From positions 1 to 64,000 of the forward strand of contig JALHMS010000010.1 in NCBI GenBank assembly GCA_022843925.1: a DNA stretch of 64,000 bases, given 5' to 3'. Positions within the stretch are counted from its first letter, which is position 1. Each line of letters begins with the position of its first letter. Made by a program: the position numbers and the translations under genes. The notes beneath the pieces are model-generated. The model did no database searches. It was not told the origin of the DNA and saw nothing but the letters and a program-made list of their open reading frames with translations. This document shows positions 9,127 through 17,521 of this stretch, piece by piece. The DNA comes from Burkholderiales bacterium. GTDB lineage: Bacteria; Pseudomonadota; Gammaproteobacteria; Burkholderiales; Ga0077523.

Positions 9127-9150
9127 GCGCGGCCTCCGCGGTGGAGGATG

Positions 9151-10392
9151 TCAGTGTCCGACACTGGCCGCCCCCTTCTCGCCGGTGAGCTCGTAGCGCG
9201 CGAACCGCGACAGGTTGAACGCGCCGATGAGATCGTGATCCCGGCCGGTGGCGACTGTGTGGGCCATGGTCATGCCGCACACCGGCGTTGCTTTGAAACC
9301 CCAGGTGCCCCACCCGGCGTCCAGGTAGAAGCCTTCGACCGGGGTCGTGCCCATCACGGGCGCGAAGTCGGGGGTCATGTCGGCCATCCCGGCCCACTGC
9401 CGGTTGACCTTTGCGTGCGAGAGGAACGGGAACATGTCGAGCATGTGGGCCGCGAGGCCCTCCACGAAATCGAGGCTGGATCGGGTGGAATGGAGTTCGT
9501 ACGGATCGAGCGAAGCCCCCATCACGAGTTCACCGCGGGCCGACTGGCTGACGTAGATGTGCAGGCTGCCGGACACGAGGATCGGATCGAGCCAGGGCTT
9601 CATGGGCTCGGTGACCATCGCCTGCAGCGGGTGTACGTAGATGGGGGTGCGCAGACCGACCATGTGGGTGATCCGCGGCGTGAAGCCGGCGACGGCGGAA
9701 AGCACCCGCGGCGTCGAGATGTATCCCTTGGACGTCTTCACGCCTTGGACGCGCCCGCCCACCACATCGATGCCCAGCACTTCGGTCTGCTGATGGATCT
9801 CGACACCCCGCTGATCCGCGCCGCGCCCGTAGCCCCACGCCACGGCGTCGTGCCGGGCGATGGCGCCGGGCGCGTGGTACAGCGCGCCGAGGATCGGGGC
9901 ATTGCCGCCGCAGGAGAGGTCGATCTGCGGGCAGGCGGCCTTCACGGCCTCGGGGCCGACCAGCTCGCTGTCGACGCCGAGATGCTTGTTGACCTCGGCG
10001 CGCCACCGCATCGTCCGCACGGCGGAATCGGTGTGCGCGAGCGTGAAGTGGCCGCGGGTCGAATAGAAGAGGTTCAGGTCGAAGTCGGTGGCGAGGTCCT
10101 GCCACAGGCGCACCGACTGGTCGTAGAACGCGACGCCCTCGGGCGTAAGGTAGTTCGACCGGATGATCGTGGTGTTCCGGCCGGTGTTGCCGCCGCCGAT
10201 GTACCCCTTCTCGAGCACCGCGACATTCCGCATGCCGTGGTCGCGGGCGAGGTAGTAGGCTGCGGCCAGGCCATGCCCGCCGGCACCGATGATCACTGCG
10301 TCGTAGCTGCCCTTAAGCCGTTCCGGCGTCCGGAACATGCGGGGTTCCGGATGCTTCGAGGAGAGCGCGAACCGCAACAGCTGAAAGGGCAC
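9151..10392 (-). CDS. mgdA: N-methylglutamate dehydrogenase subunit A (sarcosine oxidase beta-like)
   Basis: The 413-residue FAD-dependent oxidase/dehydrogenase subunit carries the dinucleotide motif VIIGAGGHGLAAAYYLA at about 33-49 and the DAO-family C-terminal pattern MADMTPDFAPVMG...GWGTWGFK. It corresponds to SoxB, which carries the catalytic flavin for amine oxidation. GTG 10392 is used as the start; GAGAGAA lies 7 bases upstream. It is the first gene of the long minus-strand operon mgdABCD-gmaS-mgsABC. The upstream region faces gshA. Sarcosine as substrate cannot be excluded by this protein alone. Confidence 0.87.
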   Translation of the reverse strand: MPFQLLRFALSSKHPEPRMFRTPERLKGSYDAVIIGAGGHGLAAAYYLARDHGMRNVAVLEKGYIGGGNTGRNTTIIRSNYLTPEGVAFYDQSVRLWQDLATDFDLNLFYSTRGHFTLAHTDSAVRTMRWRAEVNKHLGVDSELVGPEAVKAACPQIDLSCGGNAPILGALYHAPGAIARHDAVAWGYGRGADQRGVEIHQQTEVLGIDVVGGRVQGVKTSKGYISTPRVLSAVAGFTPRITHMVGLRTPIYVHPLQAMVTEPMKPWLDPILVSGSLHIYVSQSARGELVMGASLDPYELHSTRSSLDFVEGLAAHMLDMFPFLSHAKVNRQWAGMADMTPDFAPVMGTTPVEGFYLDAGWGTWGFKATPVCGMTMAHTVATGRDHDLIGAFNLSRFARYELTGEKGAASVGH

Positions 10393-10470
10393 GACGAAGT
10401 TCTCTCAATGAATATTGTGTGCATATGATGAATCTTCGTGGTCCGCGCGTCAACCCCGGAGAACACAACA

Positions 10471-10490
10471 TTCACCAGGTGAAACTTTAC
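10471..10490. promoter_or_regulatory. Palindrome TTCACCAGGTGAA with overlapping imperfect repeat, candidate operator
   Basis: Bases 10471-10483 read TTCACC-A-GGTGAA, a perfect 13-base palindrome. Bases 10479-10490 read GTGAAACTTTAC, a second imperfect inverted repeat overlapping it. The element sits about 18 bases upstream of the possible mgdA -35 box and 186 bases from gshA. Binding by the XRE-cupin protein is an inference from location. Confidence 0.4.
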
Positions 10491-10573
10491 GCGCTTCGAC
10501 CGCGACGAGCACCTGCCGCGAGCGGGTCCGGCACCGTATCCCTGCACCGAAAACGGGAGCCCGGACCCCCGAG

Positions 10574-10579
10574 GCTATA
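10574..10579 (+). promoter_or_regulatory. Consensus -10 box upstream of gshA
   Basis: TATAAT occurs 95 bases before the gshA ATG. No TTGACA-like element is seen 16-18 bases upstream, so the promoter assignment is partial. Confidence 0.4.
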
Positions 10580-10668
10580 ATCCGACGCTTCCGCACCGCA
10601 GGCCGGCGCTTCGAGCATGGTCGCGCCGGCGCAGTTCCATCCGAGGTCCGCACCATGAGACACGCCCC

Positions 10669-11961
10669 ATGACCGTTCCGCATCTCACCACCGCACTCTC
10701 CGGCCCCCTTCTTTCGCTCGAGCGTCAGATCCTGGATGCGCAACCGACCATCGAGCATTGGCTGCGGACCAAATGGCAGGAGCACGCGGCGCCGTTCTAC
10801 GCCTCGGTCGATCTGCGCAATGCGGGCTTCAAGCTCGCCCCGGTGGATACGAACCTGTTCCCGGGCGGCTTCAACAACCTGGCACCCGAGTTCATGCCGC
10901 TGTGCGTGCAGGCGGTGATGGTGGCCGTCGAGAAGATCTGTCCCGACGCCCGCGGGATCCTGCTGGTCCCCGAGAACCACACCCGCAACACCTTCTATCT
11001 CCAGAACGTCGTGACGCTGCAGGCGATGCTCCGCCAGGCGGGCATGAAGGTGCGCATCGGGTCGCTGAACCCCGAGGTGACGGCGCCGACCACGCTGGAA
11101 CTCCCGAGCGGCGCGAAGCTCCTCGTGGAACCCATCGTTCGCAACGGACGGCGCGTCGGGCTGCCGGACTTCGATCCGTGCACCGTGCTGCTGAACAACG
11201 ACCTGTCGGCCGGCATTCCGGCGATCCTGCAGGGCATCGACCAGCCCATCCTCCCGCCGCTCCACGGCGGCTGGGCGACGCGGCTGAAGTCGAACCACTT
11301 CACGGCCTACGACGAGGTCGCCAGCGAGTTCGCGAAGCTGATCGACATCGACCCCTGGCTGATCAACCCGTACTTCGGCGTGTGCGGCGAGATCAACTTC
11401 CACGAGCGCACCGGCGAGGAATGTCTCGCGCGCTGGGTGGACGGCATCCTCGGCCAGATGCGCGAGAAATATCAGGAGTACGGCATCACGCAGGACCCCT
11501 TCGTGATCGTGAAGGCGGACGCCGGGACGTACGGCATGGGGATCATGTCCGTGAAGAGCGCGGACGAGGTCGTGAGCCTCAACCGCAAGCAGCGCAACAA
11601 GATGGCGGTGGTGAAGGAGGGCCTCGAGGTGAGCCACGTGATCGTGCAGGAAGGGGTGCCGACGTTCGAGAGCGTGAACGATGCCGTCGCCGAACCCGTC
11701 GTCTACATGATCGACCACTTCGTGGTGGGCGGCTTCTACCGCGTGCACACCGACCGCGGCATCGACGAGAACCTCAACGCCCCCGGCATGCACTTCGTCC
11801 CCCTCGCGTTCGAGTCGAGCTGCTCGCAGCCCGACCCCGACGGTCATCCCAACGCGACCCCCAACCGCTTCTACGCGTACGGGGTGGTGGCCCGGCTGGC
11901 GCTGCTGGCGGCTGCGCTCGAACTGGAGCGCACCGACCCCGCGGCGCTGGTCGCCGCGTGA
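10669..11961 (+). CDS. gshA: Glutamate-cysteine ligase, Acidithiobacillus type
   Basis: The 430-residue protein catalyses ATP-dependent joining of glutamate and cysteine, the first step of glutathione synthesis. It belongs to the proteobacterial family first described from Acidithiobacillus ferrooxidans, not to the E. coli GshA fold family. Recognisable segments include VDTNLFPGGFNNL, LLVPENHTRNTFY, LPPLHGGWATRLKS and KADAGTYGMGIMSV. The start is ATG 10669. gshB follows at once, with gshA's TGA lying 11 bases before its ATG. The pair supplies glutathione in the cytoplasm and faces a methylamine operon that releases one-carbon units. Confidence 0.92.
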   Translation: MTVPHLTTALSGPLLSLERQILDAQPTIEHWLRTKWQEHAAPFYASVDLRNAGFKLAPVDTNLFPGGFNNLAPEFMPLCVQAVMVAVEKICPDARGILLVPENHTRNTFYLQNVVTLQAMLRQAGMKVRIGSLNPEVTAPTTLELPSGAKLLVEPIVRNGRRVGLPDFDPCTVLLNNDLSAGIPAILQGIDQPILPPLHGGWATRLKSNHFTAYDEVASEFAKLIDIDPWLINPYFGVCGEINFHERTGEECLARWVDGILGQMREKYQEYGITQDPFVIVKADAGTYGMGIMSVKSADEVVSLNRKQRNKMAVVKEGLEVSHVIVQEGVPTFESVNDAVAEPVVYMIDHFVVGGFYRVHTDRGIDENLNAPGMHFVPLAFESSCSQPDPDGHPNATPNRFYAYGVVARLALLAAALELERTDPAALVAA

Positions 11962-11972
11962 GCGGGGTTCCC

Positions 11973-12932
11973 ATGGCTGCCCTGGACATCGCGTTCGTCG
12001 TCGACCCGCTGACCTCGCTGAAGGCCTACAAGGATTCCACCGTGGCCATGATGCGCGAGGCCGCCCGGCGCGGGCATCGCGTGTTCGCCATGGAGCAGTC
12101 CGATCTGGTCTGGAAGGATCGCCGGGTCGTGGCCCGGACGTGTCGGCTGGAAGTGGGCGCCGACGAGGACGCGTGGTACCGGATCACCAGCGAAGCCGAG
12201 ACCGACCTCGCATCCTTCGACGCCGTGCTGATGCGCAAGGATCCGCCGTTCGACATGGAGTACGTCTACAGCACGTACCTGCTCGAGCGCGCCGAGGCGC
12301 TGGGCGCGAAGGTCCACAACCGCCCGCGCAGCCTGCGCGACTTCAACGAGAAGTTCTCGATCGCGCGCTTCCCGCAGTTCACCGTGCCGACCATCGTGAC
12401 GCGGCGGGAGGACGTCGTGCGGGCGTTCCTCGCCGAGCATGGCGACATCGTGATCAAGCCGCTCGACGGCATGGGCGGAAGCTCCGTGTTCCGCGTGCGT
12501 CGCGACGACCCGAACATCGGCGTCATCATCGAGACGCTCACGGCGCTCGGCACGCACATGGCGATGGCGCAGCGGTTCATCCCGGAGATCGCCCAGGGCG
12601 ACAAGCGCATCCTGGTGATCGATGGCCACCCGGTGCCCTATGCACTCGCCCGCATCCCGAAGCAGGGCGAGACGCGCGGCAACCTCGCGGCGGGAGGCCG
12701 GGGCGTCGCCCAGCCGCTGACGCCGCGCGACCGCGAGATCGCCGAGACGCTCGCCCCCGACCTCGTGGCGGCCGGGCTGCTCATCGTCGGACTCGACGTG
12801 ATCGGCGATCACCTGACGGAGGTGAACGTCACGAGCCCGACGTGCATGCGCGAGATCCTGGACCAGACGGGGTTCAACGCGGCAGCGATGGTGATCGAGG
12901 CGCTGGAGCGCGCGGGGCGCGTCGGCAATTGA
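11973..12932 (+). CDS. gshB: Glutathione synthetase
   Basis: The 319-residue ATP-grasp enzyme adds glycine to gamma-glutamylcysteine. Family segments are IAFVVDPLTSLKAYKDST, RKDPPFDMEYVYST, IKPLDGMGGSSVFRV, ARIPKQGETRGNLAAGG and the C-terminal EVNVTSPTCMRE. ATG 11973 is chosen because MAALDIAFVVDP matches the usual N-terminus. GTG 11958, which shares GTGA with the gshA stop, is an alternative five codons upstream. Length is normal for the family. Gene pair and direction indicate co-transcription with gshA. Confidence 0.95.
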   Translation: MAALDIAFVVDPLTSLKAYKDSTVAMMREAARRGHRVFAMEQSDLVWKDRRVVARTCRLEVGADEDAWYRITSEAETDLASFDAVLMRKDPPFDMEYVYSTYLLERAEALGAKVHNRPRSLRDFNEKFSIARFPQFTVPTIVTRREDVVRAFLAEHGDIVIKPLDGMGGSSVFRVRRDDPNIGVIIETLTALGTHMAMAQRFIPEIAQGDKRILVIDGHPVPYALARIPKQGETRGNLAAGGRGVAQPLTPRDREIAETLAPDLVAAGLLIVGLDVIGDHLTEVNVTSPTCMREILDQTGFNAAAMVIEALERAGRVGN

Positions 12933-12996
12933 GAAGACTCTGATTCGTTGGTACGGACCGCAGGGGTGACCGCCGTCTGCTTGGCCCCGCCACGCC

Positions 12997-15726
12997 TCAG
13001 GCCGCGTCCCTCGCGCCACCGGTGGGGAACCGCAGGTCGCGGCGCACCAGCTCCTCGAACTCCGCGGCCGGCACGGGACGGCTGAACAGGAAGCCCTGGA
13101 TCTCGTCGCAGCCGAGTTCCCGCAGGAAGCCCAACTGCGCTTCCGATTCCACACCCTCCGCCACGACCTTGAGCCGCAGGCTGTGCGCCAGGGCCACGAC
13201 CGCGCGCGTGATGGATTCGTCGTCCGGGTCCCCGGGGACGTCGCGGATGAAAGACCGGTCGACCTTCAGCGAATCGAGGGGCAGGCGCTTCAGGTAGGCG
13301 AGGGAGGAATAGCCCGTGCCGAAATCGTCGACGGCGACGTGCACGCCCAGCTTCTGCAACTCACCGAGCACGGTCGCGACCTGCTCGACGTCCTGCATCA
13401 TGACGCTCTCGGTGATCTCCATCTCCATCGCGCCGGCCTGCACGCCGCTCTCCAACAGGATGCGCCGCACCGTGTCGAGGAATCCGGGGCTGTAGAGCTG
13501 ACGGGCCGAGAGGTTGACCGCCACGCGCAGCGGCGGCATGCCCTTGCGGGCCCATGCGGCGGCCTGCTCGCAGGCGGTCGCGAACACCCATTCGCCGATC
13601 GCACCGATGAGCCCCGTCTCCTCGGCGAGCGGGATGAACTCTACGGGTGGCACCAGACCGCGATCCGGACTCATCCAGCGCACGAGCGCCTCCACCCCGA
13701 CGATGCGTCCATCGGCGACCGACACCTTCGGCTGGTAGTGCAGCACGAACTGATTCTGCTCCGTCACCGCGCGCTTCAACCGCGACTCCAGCGACAGGCG
13801 GTCCATGCTCGTGGCGTTCATTCCCGAGGAGTACAGCTCGAAACAGTTCTTGCCCTTCTCCTTCGCGCGATACATCGCGATGTCCGCGTGCTTCAGCAGC
13901 GACTGCTGGTCCCGCCCGTCCTGCGGATAGACGGCGATGCCGATGCTGGCCGAGAGGGAGAACTCCTGCTCCTGGTGCTGCACCGGCTGCTCGATCGCGA
14001 GCAGGAGCTTGCGGGCCACGTCCTCGACGACCTCGATACCGTCGACCTCCTCCACCACCACCATGAACTCGTCGCCCCCGAGCCGTGCAACGAGATCGGC
14101 GGCGCGCATCTGCTCCCCGAGGCGGCGGCCGATCGTCTCGAGCACGCGGTCACCGGTGTCGTGCCCGAGCGTGTCGTTGATGATCTTGAAGCGGTCGAGA
14201 TCGATGAACAGGACGGCCAGCTGCTTGCCGTAGCGCTCGGCGCGCGACAGGGCGTGGGCGAGGTGGTACGTGAACAGGTTGCGGTTCGGCAGCGCCGTGA
14301 GATCGTCGTAGTGCGCGAGGCGCCGGATGCGCTCGTCGGCCCGATGCCGCTCGGTGACATCCTGCACGGCACCGAAGAGCTTCACCGGTGCGCCGGTCGG
14401 GCCGGTCTCGACGACCCCGGTCGCGCGGACCCACGCGTGGCGTCCCTTGGCGGTCACGAGCTGCAGTTCGAGATCCCAGCTCTGCCCGCTGCGCATCGAC
14501 TTCTCCAACGCCTCGCGGACAAGCTCCCGGCTCGCCGGATCGTAGAAGTCGAGAGCGGCCTCGACGGAGGGCTGGTAGTCGTCCGGCAGCACTTCGTGGA
14601 TGCGGTACGTCTCCTCGGTCCAGTACAGACGACCCGTCGGGATGTCGACCTCCCAGCCGCCGACGTGGGCGGCGCGCTGGGTCTGGGACAGCAGTCCGGA
14701 CTGCCGCCGCAGTTCACTGTCCTGCTCGCGCAAGGTCGCGGTGGCGACGTCCATCTCGGTCTCGCGCTGCCGCTGCTGACGATGGGACCACGCCGCAGCG
14801 AACGACATGCCGGCGAAGGCGAGGGCAAAGACCAGGAGTGGGATGCGCACCCGTTCGAACCACGCCGCCCAGAGGGCCGAATGGGGTAGGCCCGCGAACA
14901 CTGTCACGGGGCGACCGTCCACCCGGTGGAAGGCCTGGGTCCGGGCTGCGCCGTCCAGCAGGCTGCCGGTGCTCGCGATGCCGTGGCCCGGGAATCCGAG
15001 CGCCCGGATCGCCTTCCAGACCGGCCCCTCGTGCCCCTCGGCGACCGCGTCGCCTCGGGCGATGAGCAGGTCGCCGCGGTCGGCGATCAGCCCCGCTGCC
15101 GTCCGTGCGGGAAGGCGGATCTCGAACCAGAGGGACGCCTCGTCGAGTCGGACATGTCCGACCAGGATGTAGGTGGTGCGGCCGGTGGAGGCTTCGAGGA
15201 CCCGCATCGCGAGCGGGAGCCACTCGTGTCCGTCCGCATCGCGCCAGGAATGCGGTCCGACCTGGGGACCGTCGTGCGTCCTCGCCAGCGAGAGCACGCC
15301 GAGCACGGCGCGATCCTTCGCGGCGGGAAGTCTGGCTGCGGGTGGCGTGAGCCCGCTCGAAACGAGGACGGTGCCGTCGGCCGCGTGGAGGTCCAGGCGC
15401 TCGAAACCGGGGGCCGTCCGAAGATAGCGGCGGAGCACCTTCTCGACGACGGCAGGCTGGGCGATACCGCCCGCCTCGGCGATCTCGTCGACGAGCACCG
15501 GGAAGATGCTGTCATGGTCCTGGAGCAGGTGGAAGGCCGCGCGGGACATCGCGTGCGCAAGCCCTTCGAGTTCCGTCTGACGCTCCCGCACGACGGCCTG
15601 CCACGCGTAGAGCCCGTAGAAGACGGAGAGAACGAAGATCGCGGCCGCCAGCAGGCCGAACGCCTGCGCGATCGGCCGGATGCTTTCCCGGGCCACGGTT
15701 TCCTGGGGAGAGACGGAGGTAGTCAT
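12997..15726 (-). CDS. Membrane sensor with PAS, GGDEF and EAL domains
   Basis: This 909-residue protein is anchored by transmembrane helices at about 20-42 and 295-313, which enclose a periplasmic sensor region of about 250 residues that I cannot assign to a named fold. A PAS domain (about 350-465), a GGDEF domain with an intact GGDEF motif at 550-554 and an EAL domain (EALVRWMSP, DDFGTGYSS) follow. The DLDRFKIINDTLGHDTGD helix is also intact. Both cyclase and phosphodiesterase signatures look complete, so it may make or degrade cyclic di-GMP. It is last in a co-directional run after dsbB (43-base gap) and shares architecture with the protein at 17522-21481. Confidence 0.93.
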   Translation of the reverse strand: MTTSVSPQETVARESIRPIAQAFGLLAAAIFVLSVFYGLYAWQAVVRERQTELEGLAHAMSRAAFHLLQDHDSIFPVLVDEIAEAGGIAQPAVVEKVLRRYLRTAPGFERLDLHAADGTVLVSSGLTPPAARLPAAKDRAVLGVLSLARTHDGPQVGPHSWRDADGHEWLPLAMRVLEASTGRTTYILVGHVRLDEASLWFEIRLPARTAAGLIADRGDLLIARGDAVAEGHEGPVWKAIRALGFPGHGIASTGSLLDGAARTQAFHRVDGRPVTVFAGLPHSALWAAWFERVRIPLLVFALAFAGMSFAAAWSHRQQRQRETEMDVATATLREQDSELRRQSGLLSQTQRAAHVGGWEVDIPTGRLYWTEETYRIHEVLPDDYQPSVEAALDFYDPASRELVREALEKSMRSGQSWDLELQLVTAKGRHAWVRATGVVETGPTGAPVKLFGAVQDVTERHRADERIRRLAHYDDLTALPNRNLFTYHLAHALSRAERYGKQLAVLFIDLDRFKIINDTLGHDTGDRVLETIGRRLGEQMRAADLVARLGGDEFMVVVEEVDGIEVVEDVARKLLLAIEQPVQHQEQEFSLSASIGIAVYPQDGRDQQSLLKHADIAMYRAKEKGKNCFELYSSGMNATSMDRLSLESRLKRAVTEQNQFVLHYQPKVSVADGRIVGVEALVRWMSPDRGLVPPVEFIPLAEETGLIGAIGEWVFATACEQAAAWARKGMPPLRVAVNLSARQLYSPGFLDTVRRILLESGVQAGAMEMEITESVMMQDVEQVATVLGELQKLGVHVAVDDFGTGYSSLAYLKRLPLDSLKVDRSFIRDVPGDPDDESITRAVVALAHSLRLKVVAEGVESEAQLGFLRELGCDEIQGFLFSRPVPAAEFEELVRRDLRFPTGGARDAA

Positions 15727-15769
15727 CTAGCCGGTTTACGACCGCCAGCAGGATGAATTGAGTGCACGG

Positions 15770-16285
15770 CTATGCCCGATGCAAGGGCGGCCGGCCCGCC
15801 GTCGCCGCGGCGATGACACTGGCGATCAGGATTCCCGCGAAGGCCACCAGCGCCCATTCGGCGATGGCGAGGCCGAGAAAGCTCCATTGCACCTTGGAGC
15901 AGTCACCCGACCCCTGGAAGATCATGGGGAGCGCTTCGGTCAGCGGGAACTGCTCCACCATGAACTCCAGCCCGGGGCCGCACTCCGCCACCGGTGGCGG
16001 GTTGTGGATCAGCCATGTCTGCCAGGTGGCCACGCCGCCGCCCGCAAGGGCGACCAGCCCGACGAGAGACGCGTAGATCCGACTCCCGAGCCTGGCCGGA
16101 CCGTGGACCGCTGCGAAGAGCGCGACGATGCCGGCGACGACGAACGCGTACCGCTGCAGGATGCACATCGGGCACGGCTGGAGATCCAACGCATGCTGGA
16201 GGTACAGGCCGAATCCGATGAGCCCCGCACAGCCCGCGAAGACCGCGAGAAAGAGCGGCCGGGGTCGGAGGAATCGCGCGAGCAC
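15770..16285 (-). CDS. dsbB: Disulfide bond formation protein B
   Basis: The 171-residue inner-membrane protein reoxidises DsbA and passes electrons to quinone. Four hydrophobic helices are visible. The first periplasmic cysteine pair is CPMC at 38-41 and the second is Cys102 (ECGPG) and Cys129 (GDCSK), the usual spacing. The start at 16285 is GTG (MLARFLRPRPLF). It begins 12 bases after the transsulfuration gene upstream, so the two are probably co-transcribed. No dsbA is in the window. Confidence 0.95.
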   Translation of the reverse strand: MLARFLRPRPLFLAVFAGCAGLIGFGLYLQHALDLQPCPMCILQRYAFVVAGIVALFAAVHGPARLGSRIYASLVGLVALAGGGVATWQTWLIHNPPPVAECGPGLEFMVEQFPLTEALPMIFQGSGDCSKVQWSFLGLAIAEWALVAFAGILIASVIAAATAGRPPLHRA

Positions 16286-16297
16286 GGTGTCTGTCCC

Positions 16298-17467
16298 TCA
16301 GATCGCGGCGAACGCGGCGTCGAGATCTCGCTTCAGGTCGGCGATGTCCTCGATGCCCACCGACAGCCGCACGAGGTTGTCGGTGATGCCGAGCGCCTCG
16401 CGCCGGGCCGCGGGAAGCGACCCGTGGCTCATGAGTCCGGGGTGGCTGATGAGGCTCTCCACCCCCCCGAGGGACTCGGCGAGCGTGAACAGCTCGCAGC
16501 GTTCCAGGAATCGCTTGGTCCCGGCGAGATCGGTGCGCAGGAACATCGAGATCATCCCGCCGAAGCCGTGCATCTGGCGGCTGGCCAGCGTGTGCTGCGG
16601 ATGCTTGGGAAGGCCCGGGTAGATCACCTGCGCGCTCTTCGGGTGCGCGTCCAGCCAGTGGGCGAGCTCGAGCGAATTGGAGCAGTGCGCCGCCATCCGC
16701 AGGGGCAGGGTCTTCACTCCGCGCAACGCCAGGAAGCTGCCGAACGGGTCGGCGACCGCACCGACAGCGTTCTGCAGGAAGGAAAGCCGCTCGCTCGTCT
16801 CGTCCGCCCGGGCCGCGACGACCATGCCGCCGATGACGTCGGAGTGCCCGTTGATGTACTTCGTCACCGAGTGCACCACGAAATCGAAGCCGTGCTCGAT
16901 GGGCCGCTGCACGTACGGCGATGCGAAGGTGTTGTCGCACACGGTGATGATGCCGCGCTCGCGGGCCAGCTTCGCGACCGCGACGAGATCGGTGAGCTTC
17001 AGCATGGGGTTCGACGGCGTCTCGACCCAGATCATCCGGGTGTCGGGGCGCAGCAACCGCTCCAGACTGGCGGGATCGTTCGGATCGCAGTAGTCGACCC
17101 GCAGACCCATCGTCCGTGCACGCACGCGCTCGAACAGGCGCCAGCTGCCCCCGTACATGTCGTCGACCGCCACCACGTGGCTGCCGGCGTCGAGCACTTC
17201 GAGGAGCGTCGACATCGCGGCGAGCCCGGAGGCGAAGGCCCAGCCCTGCACGCCACTTTCCAGGTCGGCGACGCAGCGCTCGAAGGCCATCCGGGTCGGG
17301 TTCTGGCTCCGCGCGTACTCGAAGCCGGTGTGCTCGCCGGGCGAGGTCTGGCGGAAGGTCGATGTGGCGTAGATCGGCTGCATCACCGCCCCGGTCGATG
17401 GATCGGGACTCTGACCGGCGTGGATGGCCCGGGTGGCAAAGCCGTGGGACTGGCTGGAATCGGACAT
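16298..17467 (-). CDS. Cystathionine gamma-synthase / gamma-lyase family PLP enzyme
   Basis: The 389-residue protein belongs to the Cys/Met metabolism PLP family (fold type I). Visible landmarks are YARSQNPTR at 51-59, the PLP-phosphate site ASGLAAMST near 79-87, the aspartate region CDNTFASPY and the Schiff-base lysine in SVTKYINGHSD (Lys203). These catalyse gamma-replacement or gamma-elimination on homoserine esters, cystathionine or methionine, so exact specificity (MetB, cystathionine gamma-lyase or methionine gamma-lyase) is not decided by sequence here. It lies 54 bases after a GGDEF/EAL gene and 12 bases before dsbB. Confidence 0.9.
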   Translation of the reverse strand: MSDSSQSHGFATRAIHAGQSPDPSTGAVMQPIYATSTFRQTSPGEHTGFEYARSQNPTRMAFERCVADLESGVQGWAFASGLAAMSTLLEVLDAGSHVVAVDDMYGGSWRLFERVRARTMGLRVDYCDPNDPASLERLLRPDTRMIWVETPSNPMLKLTDLVAVAKLARERGIITVCDNTFASPYVQRPIEHGFDFVVHSVTKYINGHSDVIGGMVVAARADETSERLSFLQNAVGAVADPFGSFLALRGVKTLPLRMAAHCSNSLELAHWLDAHPKSAQVIYPGLPKHPQHTLASRQMHGFGGMISMFLRTDLAGTKRFLERCELFTLAESLGGVESLISHPGLMSHGSLPAARREALGITDNLVRLSVGIEDIADLKRDLDAAFAAI

Positions 17468-17521
17468 GCGCGGGGACTTCCTGGGAAGGTGTGGCGTGGG
17501 ACGGATGAGGCAGGCCGAAGT

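Larger units (their letters stand above)
10393..10668. promoter_or_regulatory. Divergent control region between mgdA and gshA
   Basis: This 276-base gap separates two divergent operons and holds no gene I can support. It is locally richer in A and T near 10405-10440. On the minus strand TTGACG (10453-10448) could be the mgdA -35 box, but no good -10 box lies at the right distance. A palindrome at 10471-10483 lies just upstream of that -35 box. On the plus strand TATAAT at 10574-10579 is a good -10 for gshA without a recognisable -35. Confidence 0.55.
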
